64,000 nt of DNA from Pseudomonas guariconensis (GCF_024127895.1 NZ_JAMYBK010000018.1:41671-105670); one strand, 5' to 3'; shown: positions 42,506 to 51,218, numbered from the stretch's first letter. Made by a program: numbers and translations. Notes: generated from the sequence alone by a model not told the origin.

Positions 42506-43432
42506 TCAACCGTCGGCGGCGTCCGGCGTGATGACCAGCACGCTGCCTGGCAGCTTGTACAACACCCGCTCGACCGTGCTGCCGATGTACTTGGCCAGCC
42601 CGCGATGGTGGGTGCGGCCCATCAGCACGATGTCGATGCCATGGTTCTCCACGAACTGCCCCAGGACCTTGGCCGGGTCGCCGGTGATCATGTGGCGGTT
42701 CTCCAGGGCGATGCCGTTGCGCTCGGCCAGTTCGTCGAACGCTTCGCGCTGGGCCGTGTACAGCGTCTCGGAGAGGTTGGAGCTGAACAGGAAGGAACGC
42801 CGACCACTGTCGTCGGCCTCATCGTACAGCGCCCCCAGGTCATAGGCGTAGAGCAGGTCGAGCTGGGCGCCGCATTGCATGGCCAGCTTCGCCGCCTCGC
42901 CGACGATGCGTTCGTTGAAGCCTTCGTACTGCTGCGCCGGGCGCGACAGGTCGACCGCTGCCAGCACCCGCTGCGGCAAGGCATGGCGGCTCTGGCCGAC
43001 GAAGTGCATGGGCACCTTGCACTCTCGCAGCAACTGGATGTCGAGGGGCGTGAACAAGGCCCGCATCAGGCGGGACTCGTGCTCGATGTCCTTGATCAGC
43101 ATGGCGAAGGGGTGTTCGCGCAGGTGCACGAGAATCTCCTCCAGCGCATCCTCGACCCAGACCACCTCGGTGGTGACCGTCAGGCCATTGCGGCGCATCG
43201 GCGCAGCCTGGCTTTCCAGCCATTGCCGGTGCTGCTCGACATAGCCCTGGCGCAACGCCGCCAGGGCCTGGGGGTTGACCAGCCCGGCGGTGGCCAGGCC
43301 CTCCAGGTAGTCGAAGGCGACGATGTGCAGCGCCATGCCCTTGGCCTTGGCCAGGGCCACGGCCCGGTCGTAGGCCGAGGTACGCCGCATCAGCGGGGAG
43401 ACGACGAGCATCAGGCGTTGTTGATCGGACAT
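42506..43432 (-). CDS. Universal stress protein, tandem UspA domains
   Basis: A 308-residue protein with two UspA folds (about 1-150 and 155-308). The second has the nucleotide-binding signature G-x2-G-x9-G-S/T as MGRTHHRGLAKYIGSTVERV. The ATG at 43432 has a GAGGTG site. An ANR-like site 61-74 bases upstream fits the known control of several Pseudomonas universal stress proteins by ANR under oxygen limitation. Confidence 0.92.
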   Translation of the reverse strand: MSDQQRLMLVVSPLMRRTSAYDRAVALAKAKGMALHIVAFDYLEGLATAGLVNPQALAALRQGYVEQHRQWLESQAAPMRRNGLTVTTEVVWVEDALEEILVHLREHPFAMLIKDIEHESRLMRALFTPLDIQLLRECKVPMHFVGQSRHALPQRVLAAVDLSRPAQQYEGFNERIVGEAAKLAMQCGAQLDLLYAYDLGALYDEADDSGRRSFLFSSNLSETLYTAQREAFDELAERNGIALENRHMITGDPAKVLGQFVENHGIDIVLMGRTHHRGLAKYIGSTVERVLYKLPGSVLVITPDAADG

Positions 43433-43492
43433 GGCACACCTCGCAGGCAAGGGAAGGATGCCCTGATCGTGCCTCTGTACGCGGGGGACCGC

Positions 43493-43506
43493 TTGACCTG
43501 CATCAA
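43493..43506. promoter_or_regulatory. ANR/FNR-like box upstream of the universal stress gene
   Basis: TTGAC-CTGC-ATCAA matches TTGAT-N4-ATCAA at 9 of 10 defined positions. It lies 61-74 bases before the Usp start on the minus strand, a suitable distance for activation from about -41. It also faces the 3' end of the VOC gene, which does not need it. Confidence 0.6.
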
Positions 43507-43540
43507 AGGTGTCGCTGCACGCCCACCTTCGCTCGCCCTT

Positions 43541-44020
43541 TCAGCCCTTCAGCGCCGCCTCGATCGCCGCGACATCGATCCGGGTCATGCCCATCATGGC
43601 GTCGAATGCCCGTTTGGCCGCGGCCCGGTCGGGGTTGTCGATGGCCTCGAGCAGGACCCTGGGGGTGATCTGCCATGACACGCCCCATTTGTCCTTGCAC
43701 CAGCCACAGACGCTCTCCTGGCCGCCGTTGCCGACGATGGCGTCCCACAGGCGGTCGGTCTCGGCCTGGTCTTCGGTGCAGACCTGGAACGAGAACGCTT
43801 CGGTATGCTTGAACGCCGTCCCACCGTTGAGCCCTACGCAGGGGATGCCCATGACGCGGAACTCGACGGTGATCACATCGCCCGCCTTGCCCGACGGAAA
43901 GTCGCCTGGTGCATGGTGCACCGCCCCCACTGCGCTGTCGGGGAAGGTCTTGGCATAGAAGGTCGCCGCCTCCAGCGCGTCCTTTTCGTACCAGAGACAG
44001 AGGGTGTTCTTGCTGGTCAT
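43541..44020 (-). CDS. VOC-fold PhnB-like protein
   Basis: A 159-residue protein of the PhnB/3-demethylubiquinone-9 3-methyltransferase-like VOC group: LCLWYEKDALEAATFYAKTF, MGIPCVGLNGG, FKHTEAFSFQVCTEDQAETD, CKDKWGVSWQITP. No enzyme activity can be assigned; the annotation as a methyltransferase in databases is historical. Monocistronic. Confidence 0.85.
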   Translation of the reverse strand: MTSKNTLCLWYEKDALEAATFYAKTFPDSAVGAVHHAPGDFPSGKAGDVITVEFRVMGIPCVGLNGGTAFKHTEAFSFQVCTEDQAETDRLWDAIVGNGGQESVCGWCKDKWGVSWQITPRVLLEAIDNPDRAAAKRAFDAMMGMTRIDVAAIEAALKG

Positions 44021-44113
44021 GGTCGTGCTCCGTGGACGGGTTGGAAAGGTTTCAGTCTAGCCCTCACGGTGGGTAGCGCATTGCAAGCCATCGGGAGCGC
44101 GATCAGGACAGGC

Positions 44114-45517
44114 TCACTCGCTCGCCCCGACCACCCCTGCCACCTTCTGCTGCTGGCTCCGGGTCGCCAGGCAGTAGTACAGCGGGCAGGTCACCAGCAA
44201 CCCGAACAGCCACGACAGGTCCGCTCCTTCGACCAGATTCGAATAAGGCCCCACATACAACGACGTGTTGGCGAACGGCAGTTGCACCAGAATGCCGCAG
44301 GCATAGGCGACGATCGCGTGGTGGTTGAAACGCCCATAGATCCCACCATCGGCGCGGAAGATCGAGGCGATGTCGTACTGGCCTTTCTTGATCAGGTAGA
44401 AGTCGATCAGGTTGATCGACGCCCAGGGCACCAGCACCAGCAGCAACGCCAGGATCAGGCCGATGAACTGGCCGATGAAGTCCGCCGAGGCGTTCAACGC
44501 GACTACCCCGCAGCCGACCAGGATCACCGAGGCCAGGGCGACCCGCACCCTGACGCTCGGTGTCCAGTGGGCGACGAAGGTCTGGATCGCCGTGACGATC
44601 GACAGCACCGCGCCATACAGGTTGAGGGCGTTGTGGCTGATGATGTTGAGCAGGAACAGCACCATCAGGATCGGCCCCAGCCAACCGGTGGCCTGCTTCA
44701 CGGCAGCCATGGCATCAGTGCCCTCAGGTACGCACAGCACCGCCACCGCACCGAAGCTGAAGCACAGGATGGTGCCCAGGGTCGCACCGAAGTAGGTGGC
44801 CCAGAATGGCTTGCCGATGCCGATCTCGCGCGGCAGGTAGCGTGAATAGTCGGAGGTGTACGGCGAGAAGCTGATCTGCCAGATGGTGCCCAAAGACACG
44901 GTGGCGATGAAGCCGGACAGGTTGAACGCGCCGCGGCTGAAGAAGTCGGCCGGCAGTTGCTGGGCGAACATCATGATGAAGCCGGCCAGCAGCGCCGAGC
45001 CCATGACCCAGGTGCCGATGCGGTTGAGGGCATGGATGAAGCGGTAGCCGATCACCCCGATGGCGGTGGCGCTCAGGGCACCGATGACGATGGCCGTGGG
45101 CATCGGCACGCTGGGGGCGATGCCGTGGATCGACTTGCCCGCCAGGACGATGTTGGAAATGAAGAAGCCGACGTAGATCAGCGCGGTGAAGAACACGATC
45201 AGCAAGGCGCCGTAGCGGCCGAACTGGCCACGGCTCTGGACCATCTGCGGAATGCCCAGCTGCGGTCCCTGCGCAGAGGCCAGGGCGATGACCACGCCAC
45301 CCAGCAGATGACCCAGCACGATGGCGACCAGGCCCCACAGCAGGTTCAGGTGGAACACCTGGACCACCATGGCCCCCGTGACGATGGGCAGTGGCGCGAT
45401 GTTGGTACTGAACCAGAGGGTGAACAGGTCGCGCGCCTTCCCATGGCGCTCGGCGGGTGGAACGTAATCGACCGTGTGGTTTTCGACAAACTGGTGTTGC
45501 GACGACGGTTGGGACAT
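44114..45517 (-). CDS. NCS1 permease (purine-cytosine permease family), copy 1
   Basis: A 467-residue inner-membrane permease with 12 helices, related to CodB: GKARDLFTLWFSTNIAPLPI near the start, AQGPQLGIPQMVQSRGQFG, SYTSDYSRYLP-like ISFSPYTSDYSRYLPREIG, and SHNALNLYGAVLSIVTAIQT. NCS1 carriers import nucleobases, hydantoins, allantoin or vitamins with Na+ or H+. It is divergent from the first flavin reductase gene, and its promoter region holds a half-conserved copy of the ATGGTATACCAT palindrome. A close paralogue lies at 56836. Confidence 0.92.
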   Translation of the reverse strand: MSQPSSQHQFVENHTVDYVPPAERHGKARDLFTLWFSTNIAPLPIVTGAMVVQVFHLNLLWGLVAIVLGHLLGGVVIALASAQGPQLGIPQMVQSRGQFGRYGALLIVFFTALIYVGFFISNIVLAGKSIHGIAPSVPMPTAIVIGALSATAIGVIGYRFIHALNRIGTWVMGSALLAGFIMMFAQQLPADFFSRGAFNLSGFIATVSLGTIWQISFSPYTSDYSRYLPREIGIGKPFWATYFGATLGTILCFSFGAVAVLCVPEGTDAMAAVKQATGWLGPILMVLFLLNIISHNALNLYGAVLSIVTAIQTFVAHWTPSVRVRVALASVILVGCGVVALNASADFIGQFIGLILALLLVLVPWASINLIDFYLIKKGQYDIASIFRADGGIYGRFNHHAIVAYACGILVQLPFANTSLYVGPYSNLVEGADLSWLFGLLVTCPLYYCLATRSQQQKVAGVVGASE

Positions 45518-45589
45518 AGGTTTCAGCTCGAAAGGTCGTTTTTATCTTTGTAAGGAAACCGCTCGAGGCGGCCTCTCAGCTGCGCACCA

Positions 45590-45604
45590 TATTATGGTAT
45601 TCCA
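45590..45604. promoter_or_regulatory. Putative GntR operator, half-conserved, for permease 1
   Basis: TATTATGGTATTCCA shares its left 11 bases exactly with the site at 47681, but the right half deviates from ATACCAT. It lies 73-87 bases upstream of the permease start. The 316-base gap 45518-45833 holds this site, a second one at 45765, promoter DNA for both directions and no gene I can support. Confidence 0.5.
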
Positions 45605-45764
45605 AAACTTTGACAACACTGAGCTGCGCTTTTTCAGTGCATCTGATCTGCCTCGCGCCCGGCCCGGCAGCGCCCGTAGATGGAGCCACGCCAAGGAATA
45701 CGGGGCCTGTACCGTTCATCGCATGCACCAGGGGAGAAAAAATTCCGCTTGCAAAACAGGTATT

Positions 45765-45776
45765 ACGGTATACCAT
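45765..45776. promoter_or_regulatory. Putative GntR operator for flavin reductase 1/monooxygenase
   Basis: ACGGTATACCAT, one base from the perfect palindrome ATGGTATACCAT. The surrounding 22 bases (45761-45782) equal those at 47681-47702 except one base. It lies 58-69 bases before the flavin reductase ATG, which suits a repressor site over the promoter. Confidence 0.65.
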
Positions 45777-45833
45777 CAGACACATCAACGATAACAACCG
45801 CGGACCACCGCAGCCCCTTCCGAGGAACACGCC

Positions 45834-46319
45834 ATGATCGACGCAACCGTCTACAAGAACGTCCTGGGCTCCTTCCCGTCCGGCGTCACGGTCATCACCA
45901 CCCTGGACGACGACGGCTCGATCGTCGGCCTCACCGCCAGCGCCTTCTCCTCCCTGTCCATGGACCCGCCGCTGGTGCTGTTCTGCCCCAACTACAGCTC
46001 CGACTCCTACCCTGTGCTGATCAAGCAGAAGCGCTTCGCCATCCACCTGCTCTCCGGCGAGCAGCAAGCCGAGGCCTATGCCTTCGCCAAGAAGGGCAAG
46101 GACAAGGCCGCCGGCATCCAGTGGACCCTGAGCGAACTCGGCAACCCGCTGCTGGCCAACGCCACGGCGATCATCGAGTGCGAGCTGTGGCGCGAATACG
46201 AAGGGGGCGATCACGCCATCATGGTCGGCAAGGTGCACAACCTGATCGTCCCTGAAGAGGCGCCGCGGCCGATGGTCTATTGCCGCGGCAAGATGGCCAG
46301 CCTGCCGGCCTTCGCCTGA
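45834..46319 (+). CDS. Flavin reductase of a two-component monooxygenase, copy 1
   Basis: A 161-residue flavin reductase-family protein (SGVTVITTLDDDGSIVGLTA, SSLSMDPPLVLFCPNY, then FAIHLLS and GDHAIMVGKVHNL). It would reduce FMN with NAD(P)H and hand it to the flavin monooxygenase encoded 89 bases downstream. The family includes HpaC/RutF-type reductases. A second very similar copy lies at 50730. The upstream region has a palindrome shared across this cluster. Confidence 0.9.
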   Translation: MIDATVYKNVLGSFPSGVTVITTLDDDGSIVGLTASAFSSLSMDPPLVLFCPNYSSDSYPVLIKQKRFAIHLLSGEQQAEAYAFAKKGKDKAAGIQWTLSELGNPLLANATAIIECELWREYEGGDHAIMVGKVHNLIVPEEAPRPMVYCRGKMASLPAFA

Positions 46320-46408
46320 AGTCACCTTATGACGGGTGCCCAGGCATCCGTCGAGACTCCTGACGCCTGTCCCGACAGGCGACACTTTCAAGCTCCGAGG
46401 AAAGCCCC

Positions 46409-47452
46409 ATGAAATTTTCGTTGTTCGTGCACATGGAACGTTGGGATGAACAGGTCAGCCACCGCCAGTTGTTCGAAGACCTGACCGAACTGACCCTGAT
46501 GGCCGAGCGCGGCGGTTTCAGCACCGTATGGATCGGCGAACACCACGCCATGGAATACACCATCTCGCCCAGCCCGATGCCGCTGCTGGCGTACCTGGCC
46601 GCGCGCACCGAGACGATCCGCCTGGGTGCCGGCACCATCATCGCGCCGTTCTGGAACCCGATCCGCGTGGCGGGCGAATGCGCCCTGCTCGACGTGATCA
46701 GCAACGGCCGCATGGAAGTGGGCCTGGCCCGTGGCGCCTACCAGTTCGAGTTCGACCGCATGGCGGGCGGCATGCCGGCCACCGACGGCGGCAAGGCCCT
46801 GCGTGAGATGGTCCCGGTGGTACGCAAGCTGTGGCAAGGCGACTACGCCCATGAAGGCGAGGTCTACAAGTTCCCGACCTCCACCAGCGTGCCCAAGCCG
46901 GTGCAGAAAAGCCTGCCACCGATGTGGATCGCCGCGCGCGACCCGGATTCGCACAACTTTGCGGTGAAGAACGGCTGCAACGTCATGGTCACCCCGCTGA
47001 TGAAGGGTGACGAGGAAGTCCTGGACCTGAAGAACAAGTTCCAGGCTGCCCTGGACAACAACCCCGACGTGCCGCGCCCGCAATTGATGGTGCTGCGCCA
47101 CACCCACGTGCACAGCCCGTCCGAGCCGGAAGGCTGGAGGGTCGGTGCCGAAGCCATCTCGCGCTTCTACCGCACCTTCGATGCCTGGTTCGGCAACAAG
47201 ACCACGCCGGTCAACGGCTTCCTGGAGCCCAGCCCGGAGTCGAAGTTCGCCGAGGTGCCGGCGTTCGAGCTGGAGAACATCCGCAAGAACACCATGATCG
47301 GCACCCCGGAAGCGATCATCGCGCGCATCAAGTACTACCAGGAACTCGGCGTCGACGAGTTCAGCTTCTGGTGCGACAACAGCCTGCCGCATGCCGAGAA
47401 GAAGAAGTCGCTGGAGCTGTTCATCAAGGAAGTGGTGCCGGCGTTCGCCTGA
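46409..47452 (+). CDS. Luciferase-like (LLM) flavin-dependent monooxygenase
   Basis: A 347-residue TIM-barrel LLM-class oxygenase using reduced FMN and O2. Family marks: TVWIGEHHAMEY, RIRLGAG-type TIRLGAGTIIAPFWNPIRVAGECALLD, RMEVGLARGAYQFEFDRMAGG, WIAARDPDSHNFA and a C-terminal GTPEAIIARIKYYQELGVDE. A strong GAGGAAAG site precedes the ATG. With the adjacent reductase, hydrolase and aldehyde dehydrogenase it resembles ring-opening systems such as TgnAB (trigonelline) and RutAF (uracil). It is probably the key enzyme of the cluster; the substrate is unknown. An intrinsic terminator follows. Confidence 0.92.
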   Translation: MKFSLFVHMERWDEQVSHRQLFEDLTELTLMAERGGFSTVWIGEHHAMEYTISPSPMPLLAYLAARTETIRLGAGTIIAPFWNPIRVAGECALLDVISNGRMEVGLARGAYQFEFDRMAGGMPATDGGKALREMVPVVRKLWQGDYAHEGEVYKFPTSTSVPKPVQKSLPPMWIAARDPDSHNFAVKNGCNVMVTPLMKGDEEVLDLKNKFQAALDNNPDVPRPQLMVLRHTHVHSPSEPEGWRVGAEAISRFYRTFDAWFGNKTTPVNGFLEPSPESKFAEVPAFELENIRKNTMIGTPEAIIARIKYYQELGVDEFSFWCDNSLPHAEKKKSLELFIKEVVPAFA

Positions 47453-47481
47453 CACCCCTCACCAGCAATAGCGCGGGACCA

Positions 47482-47526
47482 GCCCGCTCCTGGGGCCCCG
47501 TGGCTCTCGGGAGCGGGCGTTTTTTT
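47482..47526 (+). terminator. Intrinsic terminator after the flavin monooxygenase gene
   Basis: GCCCGCTCC (47482-47490) and GGAGCGGGC (47510-47518) form a 9-base perfect stem, followed by GTTTTTTT. It ends the reductase-monooxygenase transcript, so the DUF1185 gene downstream needs its own promoter, for which an operator-like site is present. Confidence 0.85.
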
Positions 47527-47530
47527 AGCG

Positions 47531-47623
47531 GCAAGCTGCAAGTAAAAGCGGTACGCGCCGTCCCCCCGAAATCGCAAGTAGCGAGCGCGAAGGTTCAGCC
47601 GACGCGCTTCGCTTGCAGCTTGC
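47531..47623. repeat. Intergenic inverted repeat
   Basis: GCAAGCTGCAAG (47531-47542) and CTTGCAGCTTGC (47612-47623) are exact 12-base complements 69 bases apart, with degenerate GCAAGC/GCTTGC copies around them. Such GCTTGCAGCTTG repeats are scattered in Pseudomonas intergenic DNA. It fills most of the gap between the terminator and the next promoter. Confidence 0.5.
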
Positions 47624-47684
47624 GACTTGTAGCGTGCAGCCGCCCTAGAGAAATTTTCGTCCCGCCTCTTGCGCTATCGATATT

Positions 47685-47696
47685 ATGGTATACCAT
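47685..47696. promoter_or_regulatory. Putative GntR operator for the DUF1185-hydrolase-ALDH operon
   Basis: ATGGTATACCAT, a perfect 12-base palindrome 40-51 bases before the DUF1185 start. The central T-GGTATACC-A has the form of operators for FCD-type GntR regulators, one of which is encoded at 51798. Confidence 0.7.
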
Positions 47697-47735
47697 CAGA
47701 CAACAAGACCTGATAACCCTCCACAGGAGCCGCTC

Positions 47736-48332
47736 ATGAGTTTCGAAATCCGCAAGATCGTCACCTACTCCGAAGAGACCCGCATCGAAGGCGGCAAGGC
47801 TACCGACAAGCCGGTGACCATGGTCGGCCTGGCCGTGGTGATCAAGAACCCGTGGGCCGGTCGCGGTTTCGTCGAAGACCTCAAGCCCGAAATCCGTGCC
47901 AACTGCTCCGAGCTGGGCGCGCTGATGGTCGAGCGCCTGTGCGCGGCGATCGGCGGTGCCGACAAGATCGAAGCCTATGGCAAGGCCGCCGTGGTCGGCG
48001 CTGACGGCGAGATCGAGCACGCTTCCGCGGTGATCCATACCCTGCGCTTCGGCAACCACTACCGCGAAGCGGTCCAGGCCAAGAGCTACCTGAGCTTCAC
48101 CAACAAGCGCGGCGGCCCGGGCACCTCGATCCAGATCCCGATGATGCAGAAGGACGACGAAGGCCTGCGCTCGCACTACATCACCCTGGAGATGCAGATC
48201 GAAGACGCCCCCCGCGCCGACGAGATCGTCGTGGTCCTGGGCGCCTCCGATGGCGGCCGCCTGCACCCGCGCATCGGTAACCGCTACATCGACCTGGAAG
48301 AACTGGCGGCCGAGAAAGCCAACGCTCAATAA
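47736..48332 (+). CDS. DUF1185 (amino acid synthesis family) protein
   Basis: A 198-residue protein of the PF06684 'amino acid synthesis' family (MSFEIRKIVTYSEETRIEGG, LMVERLCAAIGG, FGNHYREAVQAKSYLSFTNK, VVLGASDGGRLHPRIGNR). Structures exist for the family, but no activity is established to my knowledge. The ATG at 47736 has a CAGGAG site. It is the first gene of the operon with the alpha/beta hydrolase, aldehyde dehydrogenase and second flavin reductase. A catalytic or binding role in the breakdown pathway is likely. Confidence 0.88.
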   Translation: MSFEIRKIVTYSEETRIEGGKATDKPVTMVGLAVVIKNPWAGRGFVEDLKPEIRANCSELGALMVERLCAAIGGADKIEAYGKAAVVGADGEIEHASAVIHTLRFGNHYREAVQAKSYLSFTNKRGGPGTSIQIPMMQKDDEGLRSHYITLEMQIEDAPRADEIVVVLGASDGGRLHPRIGNRYIDLEELAAEKANAQ

Positions 48333-48402
48333 CAACAACCAGACGGGCCGGGGCGTTGCGTGCAAGCACTGCCGCCACGCCCGACCTCGAGGAGCGCCCT
48401 CC

Positions 48403-49236
48403 ATGATTCAGCCTGTTGCTGAACGTACACCGGCCGGGACCAGTTACCTGAGCCTCGGCCAGGGCCAGCCTGTGGTACTGATCCACGGCGTGGGCCTGAA
48501 CAAGGAAATGTGGGGCGGGCAGTTCGTCGGCCTGGCCGGCGACTACCGCGTCATCGCCTACGACATGCTCGGCCACGGCCAGAGCCCACGACCCGCTGCC
48601 GACACCGACCTGCAAGGCTATGCCGCGCAACTGACCGAGCTGCTCGACCACCTGCAGATCCCGCAGGCCACGGTGATCGGCTTCTCCATGGGTGGCCTGG
48701 TCGCGCGCGCCTTCGCCCTGCACCATCCACAGCGCCTGGCGGCGCTGGTGGTGCTCAACAGCGTGTTCAACCGCAGCCCCGAGCAGAGCGCCGGGGTCAT
48801 CGCGCGCGCCGCCCAAGCCGCCGAACACGGCCCCGACGCCAATGCCGAAGCGGCCCTGGCACGCTGGTTCAGCCGCGAGTACCAGGCGGCCAACCCGGCG
48901 CAGGTCGCGGCCATCCGCCAGACCCTGGCCAGCAACGACCCGCAGGGCTACCTGACCACCTACAAGCTGTTCGCCACCCAGGACATGTACCGCGCCGATG
49001 ACCTCGGCAGCATCCAGGTGCCGACCCTGATCGCCACCGGCGAGCACGACCTGGGGTCGACCCCGGACATGACCCGCCAGCTGGCCGCGCGCATCCCGGG
49101 CGCTCGCAGCGTGGTCCTGGCCGAACAACGGCATATGATGCCGGTGGAAGCGCCGCGTGAAGTCAACAAGATGCTGCTGGACTTCCTCAAGCACGCCCAC
49201 ACCCTCACCGAATCCGCCAAGGGGATTGTTGCATGA
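48403..49236 (+). CDS. Alpha/beta-fold hydrolase
   Basis: A 277-residue serine hydrolase. The nucleophile elbow is GFSMGG (about residues 94-99), the oxyanion region is LIHGVGLNKEMWGGQF, the acid is in LIATGEHDLGSTPDMT, and the catalytic His is near AEQRHMMPVEAP. Similar to RutD/PcaD-like small-molecule hydrolases. The ATG follows GAGGAG; the stop overlaps the aldehyde dehydrogenase start (ATGA). An AACAACAA motif (48331-48338) upstream could be a Crc target. Likely cleaves an amide, imine or ester formed after ring opening. Confidence 0.9.
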   Translation: MIQPVAERTPAGTSYLSLGQGQPVVLIHGVGLNKEMWGGQFVGLAGDYRVIAYDMLGHGQSPRPAADTDLQGYAAQLTELLDHLQIPQATVIGFSMGGLVARAFALHHPQRLAALVVLNSVFNRSPEQSAGVIARAAQAAEHGPDANAEAALARWFSREYQAANPAQVAAIRQTLASNDPQGYLTTYKLFATQDMYRADDLGSIQVPTLIATGEHDLGSTPDMTRQLAARIPGARSVVLAEQRHMMPVEAPREVNKMLLDFLKHAHTLTESAKGIVA

Positions 49237-50714
49237 CCCTCGTTCGTTTCCAGATGTGCATCGACGGCCAATGGCGCGATGCCCAGAGCGGCAAGACCTT
49301 CGACAGCCTCGACCCGGCCACCGCCAAGGCCTGGGCGCAACTGCCCGACGCCGATGAAGCCGATGTGGAGCTGGCCGTGCAAGCCGCCCAGCGCGCCTTC
49401 GAGAGCAAGGCCTGGCGCGGCCTGACCGCCACCGCGCGGGGCAAGCTGCTGCGCCGCCTGGGCGACCTGATCGCCGAGAACAAGGAACATCTGGCCCAGC
49501 TGGAAAGCCGCGACAACGGCAAACTGATCCGCGAGACCCGCGGCCAGGTCGGCTACCTGCCGGAGTTCTTCCACTACACCGCGGGCCTGGCCGACAAGCT
49601 CGAGGGCGGCACCCTGCCCCTGGACAAGCCGGACCTGTTCGCCTACACCGTGCACGAGCCGATCGGCGTGGTGGCCGGGATCATCCCCTGGAACAGCCCG
49701 CTGTACCTGACCGCGATCAAGCTGGCCCCGGCGCTCGCCGCCGGCAACACCATCGTGCTCAAGCCGTCCGAACACGCCTCGGCGACCATCCTCGAGCTGG
49801 CCCGCCTGGCCCTCGAGGCCGGCTTCCCGGCCGGCGTGGTCAATGTGGTCACCGGCTTCGGCCCAAGCACCGGCGCGGCGCTGACCCGCCATCCGCTGGT
49901 GCGCAAGATCGCCTTCACCGGTGGCGCCGCCACCGCCCGCCACGTGGTGCGCAGCAGCGCCGAGAACTTCGCCAAGCTGTCGCTGGAACTGGGCGGCAAG
50001 TCGCCGAACATCATCTTCGCCGACGCCGACCTGGACAGCGCCGTCAACGGCGCGGTGGCCGGCATCTATGCCGCCTCCGGGCAGAGCTGCGTGGCCGGCT
50101 CGCGCCTGTTGGTGCAGGACGAGATCTTCGACACCTTCGTCGAGCGCCTGGTCGAGCGCGCCAAGCGCATCCGCATCGGCAACCCGCAGGACGACGCCAG
50201 CGAAATGGGCCCGATGGCCACCGCCCAGCAACTGGCCGTGGTCGAGGGCCTGGTCGCCGCGGCCCAGGCCGAAGGCGCCAAGCTGCGCCTGGGCGGCAAG
50301 CGTGCCGAGGTCGAGGGCGACGGCTGGTTCTACGAGCCGACCCTGTTCGAGTGCGACAGCAACTCGATGAAGATCATGCAGGAAGAAGTGTTCGGCCCGG
50401 TGGCGGCAGTGATCCGCTTCAAGACCGAGGATGAGGCGCTGGCCATCGCCAACGACTCGCAGTTCGGCCTGGCTGCCGGCATCTGGACCCGCGACCTGGG
50501 CCGCGCCCACCGCCTGGCCCGCGACGTGCGCTCGGGGATCATCTGGGTCAACACCTACCGCGCGGTCTCGGCCATGGCGCCGATCGGCGGTTTCAAGAAC
50601 AGCGGCTACGGCCGCGAGAGCGGCATCGATTCGGTGCTGGCCTATACCGAGCTGAAGACGGTGTGGATCAACCTGTCCACGGCGCCCATGCCCGACCCGT
50701 TCGTGATGCGTTGA
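49233..50714 (+). CDS. NAD(P)-dependent aldehyde dehydrogenase
   Basis: A 493-residue aldehyde dehydrogenase. Conserved: IPWNSPLYLTAIKLAPALAA, KPSEHAS, FTGGAATARHV, the catalytic Glu in LELGGKSPNIIFADADLD, the catalytic Cys in SGQSCVAGSRLLVQ, and EEVFGPV. It is translationally coupled to the hydrolase upstream and followed by the second flavin reductase after 15 bases. It would oxidise an aldehyde released by ring opening to the acid. Confidence 0.93.
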   Translation: MTLVRFQMCIDGQWRDAQSGKTFDSLDPATAKAWAQLPDADEADVELAVQAAQRAFESKAWRGLTATARGKLLRRLGDLIAENKEHLAQLESRDNGKLIRETRGQVGYLPEFFHYTAGLADKLEGGTLPLDKPDLFAYTVHEPIGVVAGIIPWNSPLYLTAIKLAPALAAGNTIVLKPSEHASATILELARLALEAGFPAGVVNVVTGFGPSTGAALTRHPLVRKIAFTGGAATARHVVRSSAENFAKLSLELGGKSPNIIFADADLDSAVNGAVAGIYAASGQSCVAGSRLLVQDEIFDTFVERLVERAKRIRIGNPQDDASEMGPMATAQQLAVVEGLVAAAQAEGAKLRLGGKRAEVEGDGWFYEPTLFECDSNSMKIMQEEVFGPVAAVIRFKTEDEALAIANDSQFGLAAGIWTRDLGRAHRLARDVRSGIIWVNTYRAVSAMAPIGGFKNSGYGRESGIDSVLAYTELKTVWINLSTAPMPDPFVMR

Positions 50715-50729
50715 TCGAGGTAGCACAAG

Positions 50730-51215
50730 ATGATCGAACCCGGCATCTACAAAGACGTGATGGGCTCCTTCCCGTCCGGCGTCACGGTGGTCACCACCCT
50801 GGACGCCGACGGCGCCATCGTCGGTATCACCGCCAGCGCCTTCAGCGCGCTGTCGATCGACCCGGCACTGGTGCTGTTCTGCCCCAACTACGCCTCCGAC
50901 ACCTACCCGATCCTGCGCGACAGCAAGCAGTTCGCCATCCATTTGCTGTCCGCCGACCAGACCGCTGAGGCCTACGCCTTCGCCGGTAAAGGCAAGGACA
51001 AGGCCAAGGGCATCGACTGGCACTTGAGCGAGCTGGGCAACCCACTGCTGGCCAAGGCCACGGCGATCATCGAGTGCGAGCTGTGGCGCGAGTACGACGG
51101 CGGCGACCACGCGATCATCGTCGGCCAGGTGAAGAACCTGATCCTGCCGCAGGAGCCGGTGACACCGATGGTCTACCACAAGGGCAAGCTCGGCGCCCTG
51201 CCCTCGCTGGGCTGA
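50730..51215 (+). CDS. Flavin reductase, copy 2
   Basis: A 161-residue paralogue of the reductase at 45834 with the same blocks (MGSFPSGVTVVTTLDADGAI, VLFCPNYASDTYP, ECELWREYDGGDHAIIVGQV); I judge about 70 percent identity by eye. A second reductase in the same regulon may supply more reduced flavin or have diverged toward an actual catabolic step. It is the last gene before two consecutive hairpins. Confidence 0.9.
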   Translation: MIEPGIYKDVMGSFPSGVTVVTTLDADGAIVGITASAFSALSIDPALVLFCPNYASDTYPILRDSKQFAIHLLSADQTAEAYAFAGKGKDKAKGIDWHLSELGNPLLAKATAIIECELWREYDGGDHAIIVGQVKNLILPQEPVTPMVYHKGKLGALPSLG

Positions 51216-51218
51216 GCC

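Noticed and set aside
44114..51215. Classical rut pyrimidine degradation operon
   Set aside because: No RutB amidohydrolase, RutC or RutE homologue is present. DUF1185 and aldehyde dehydrogenase are not part of rut, and the permeases are NCS1, not RutG/UraA type.
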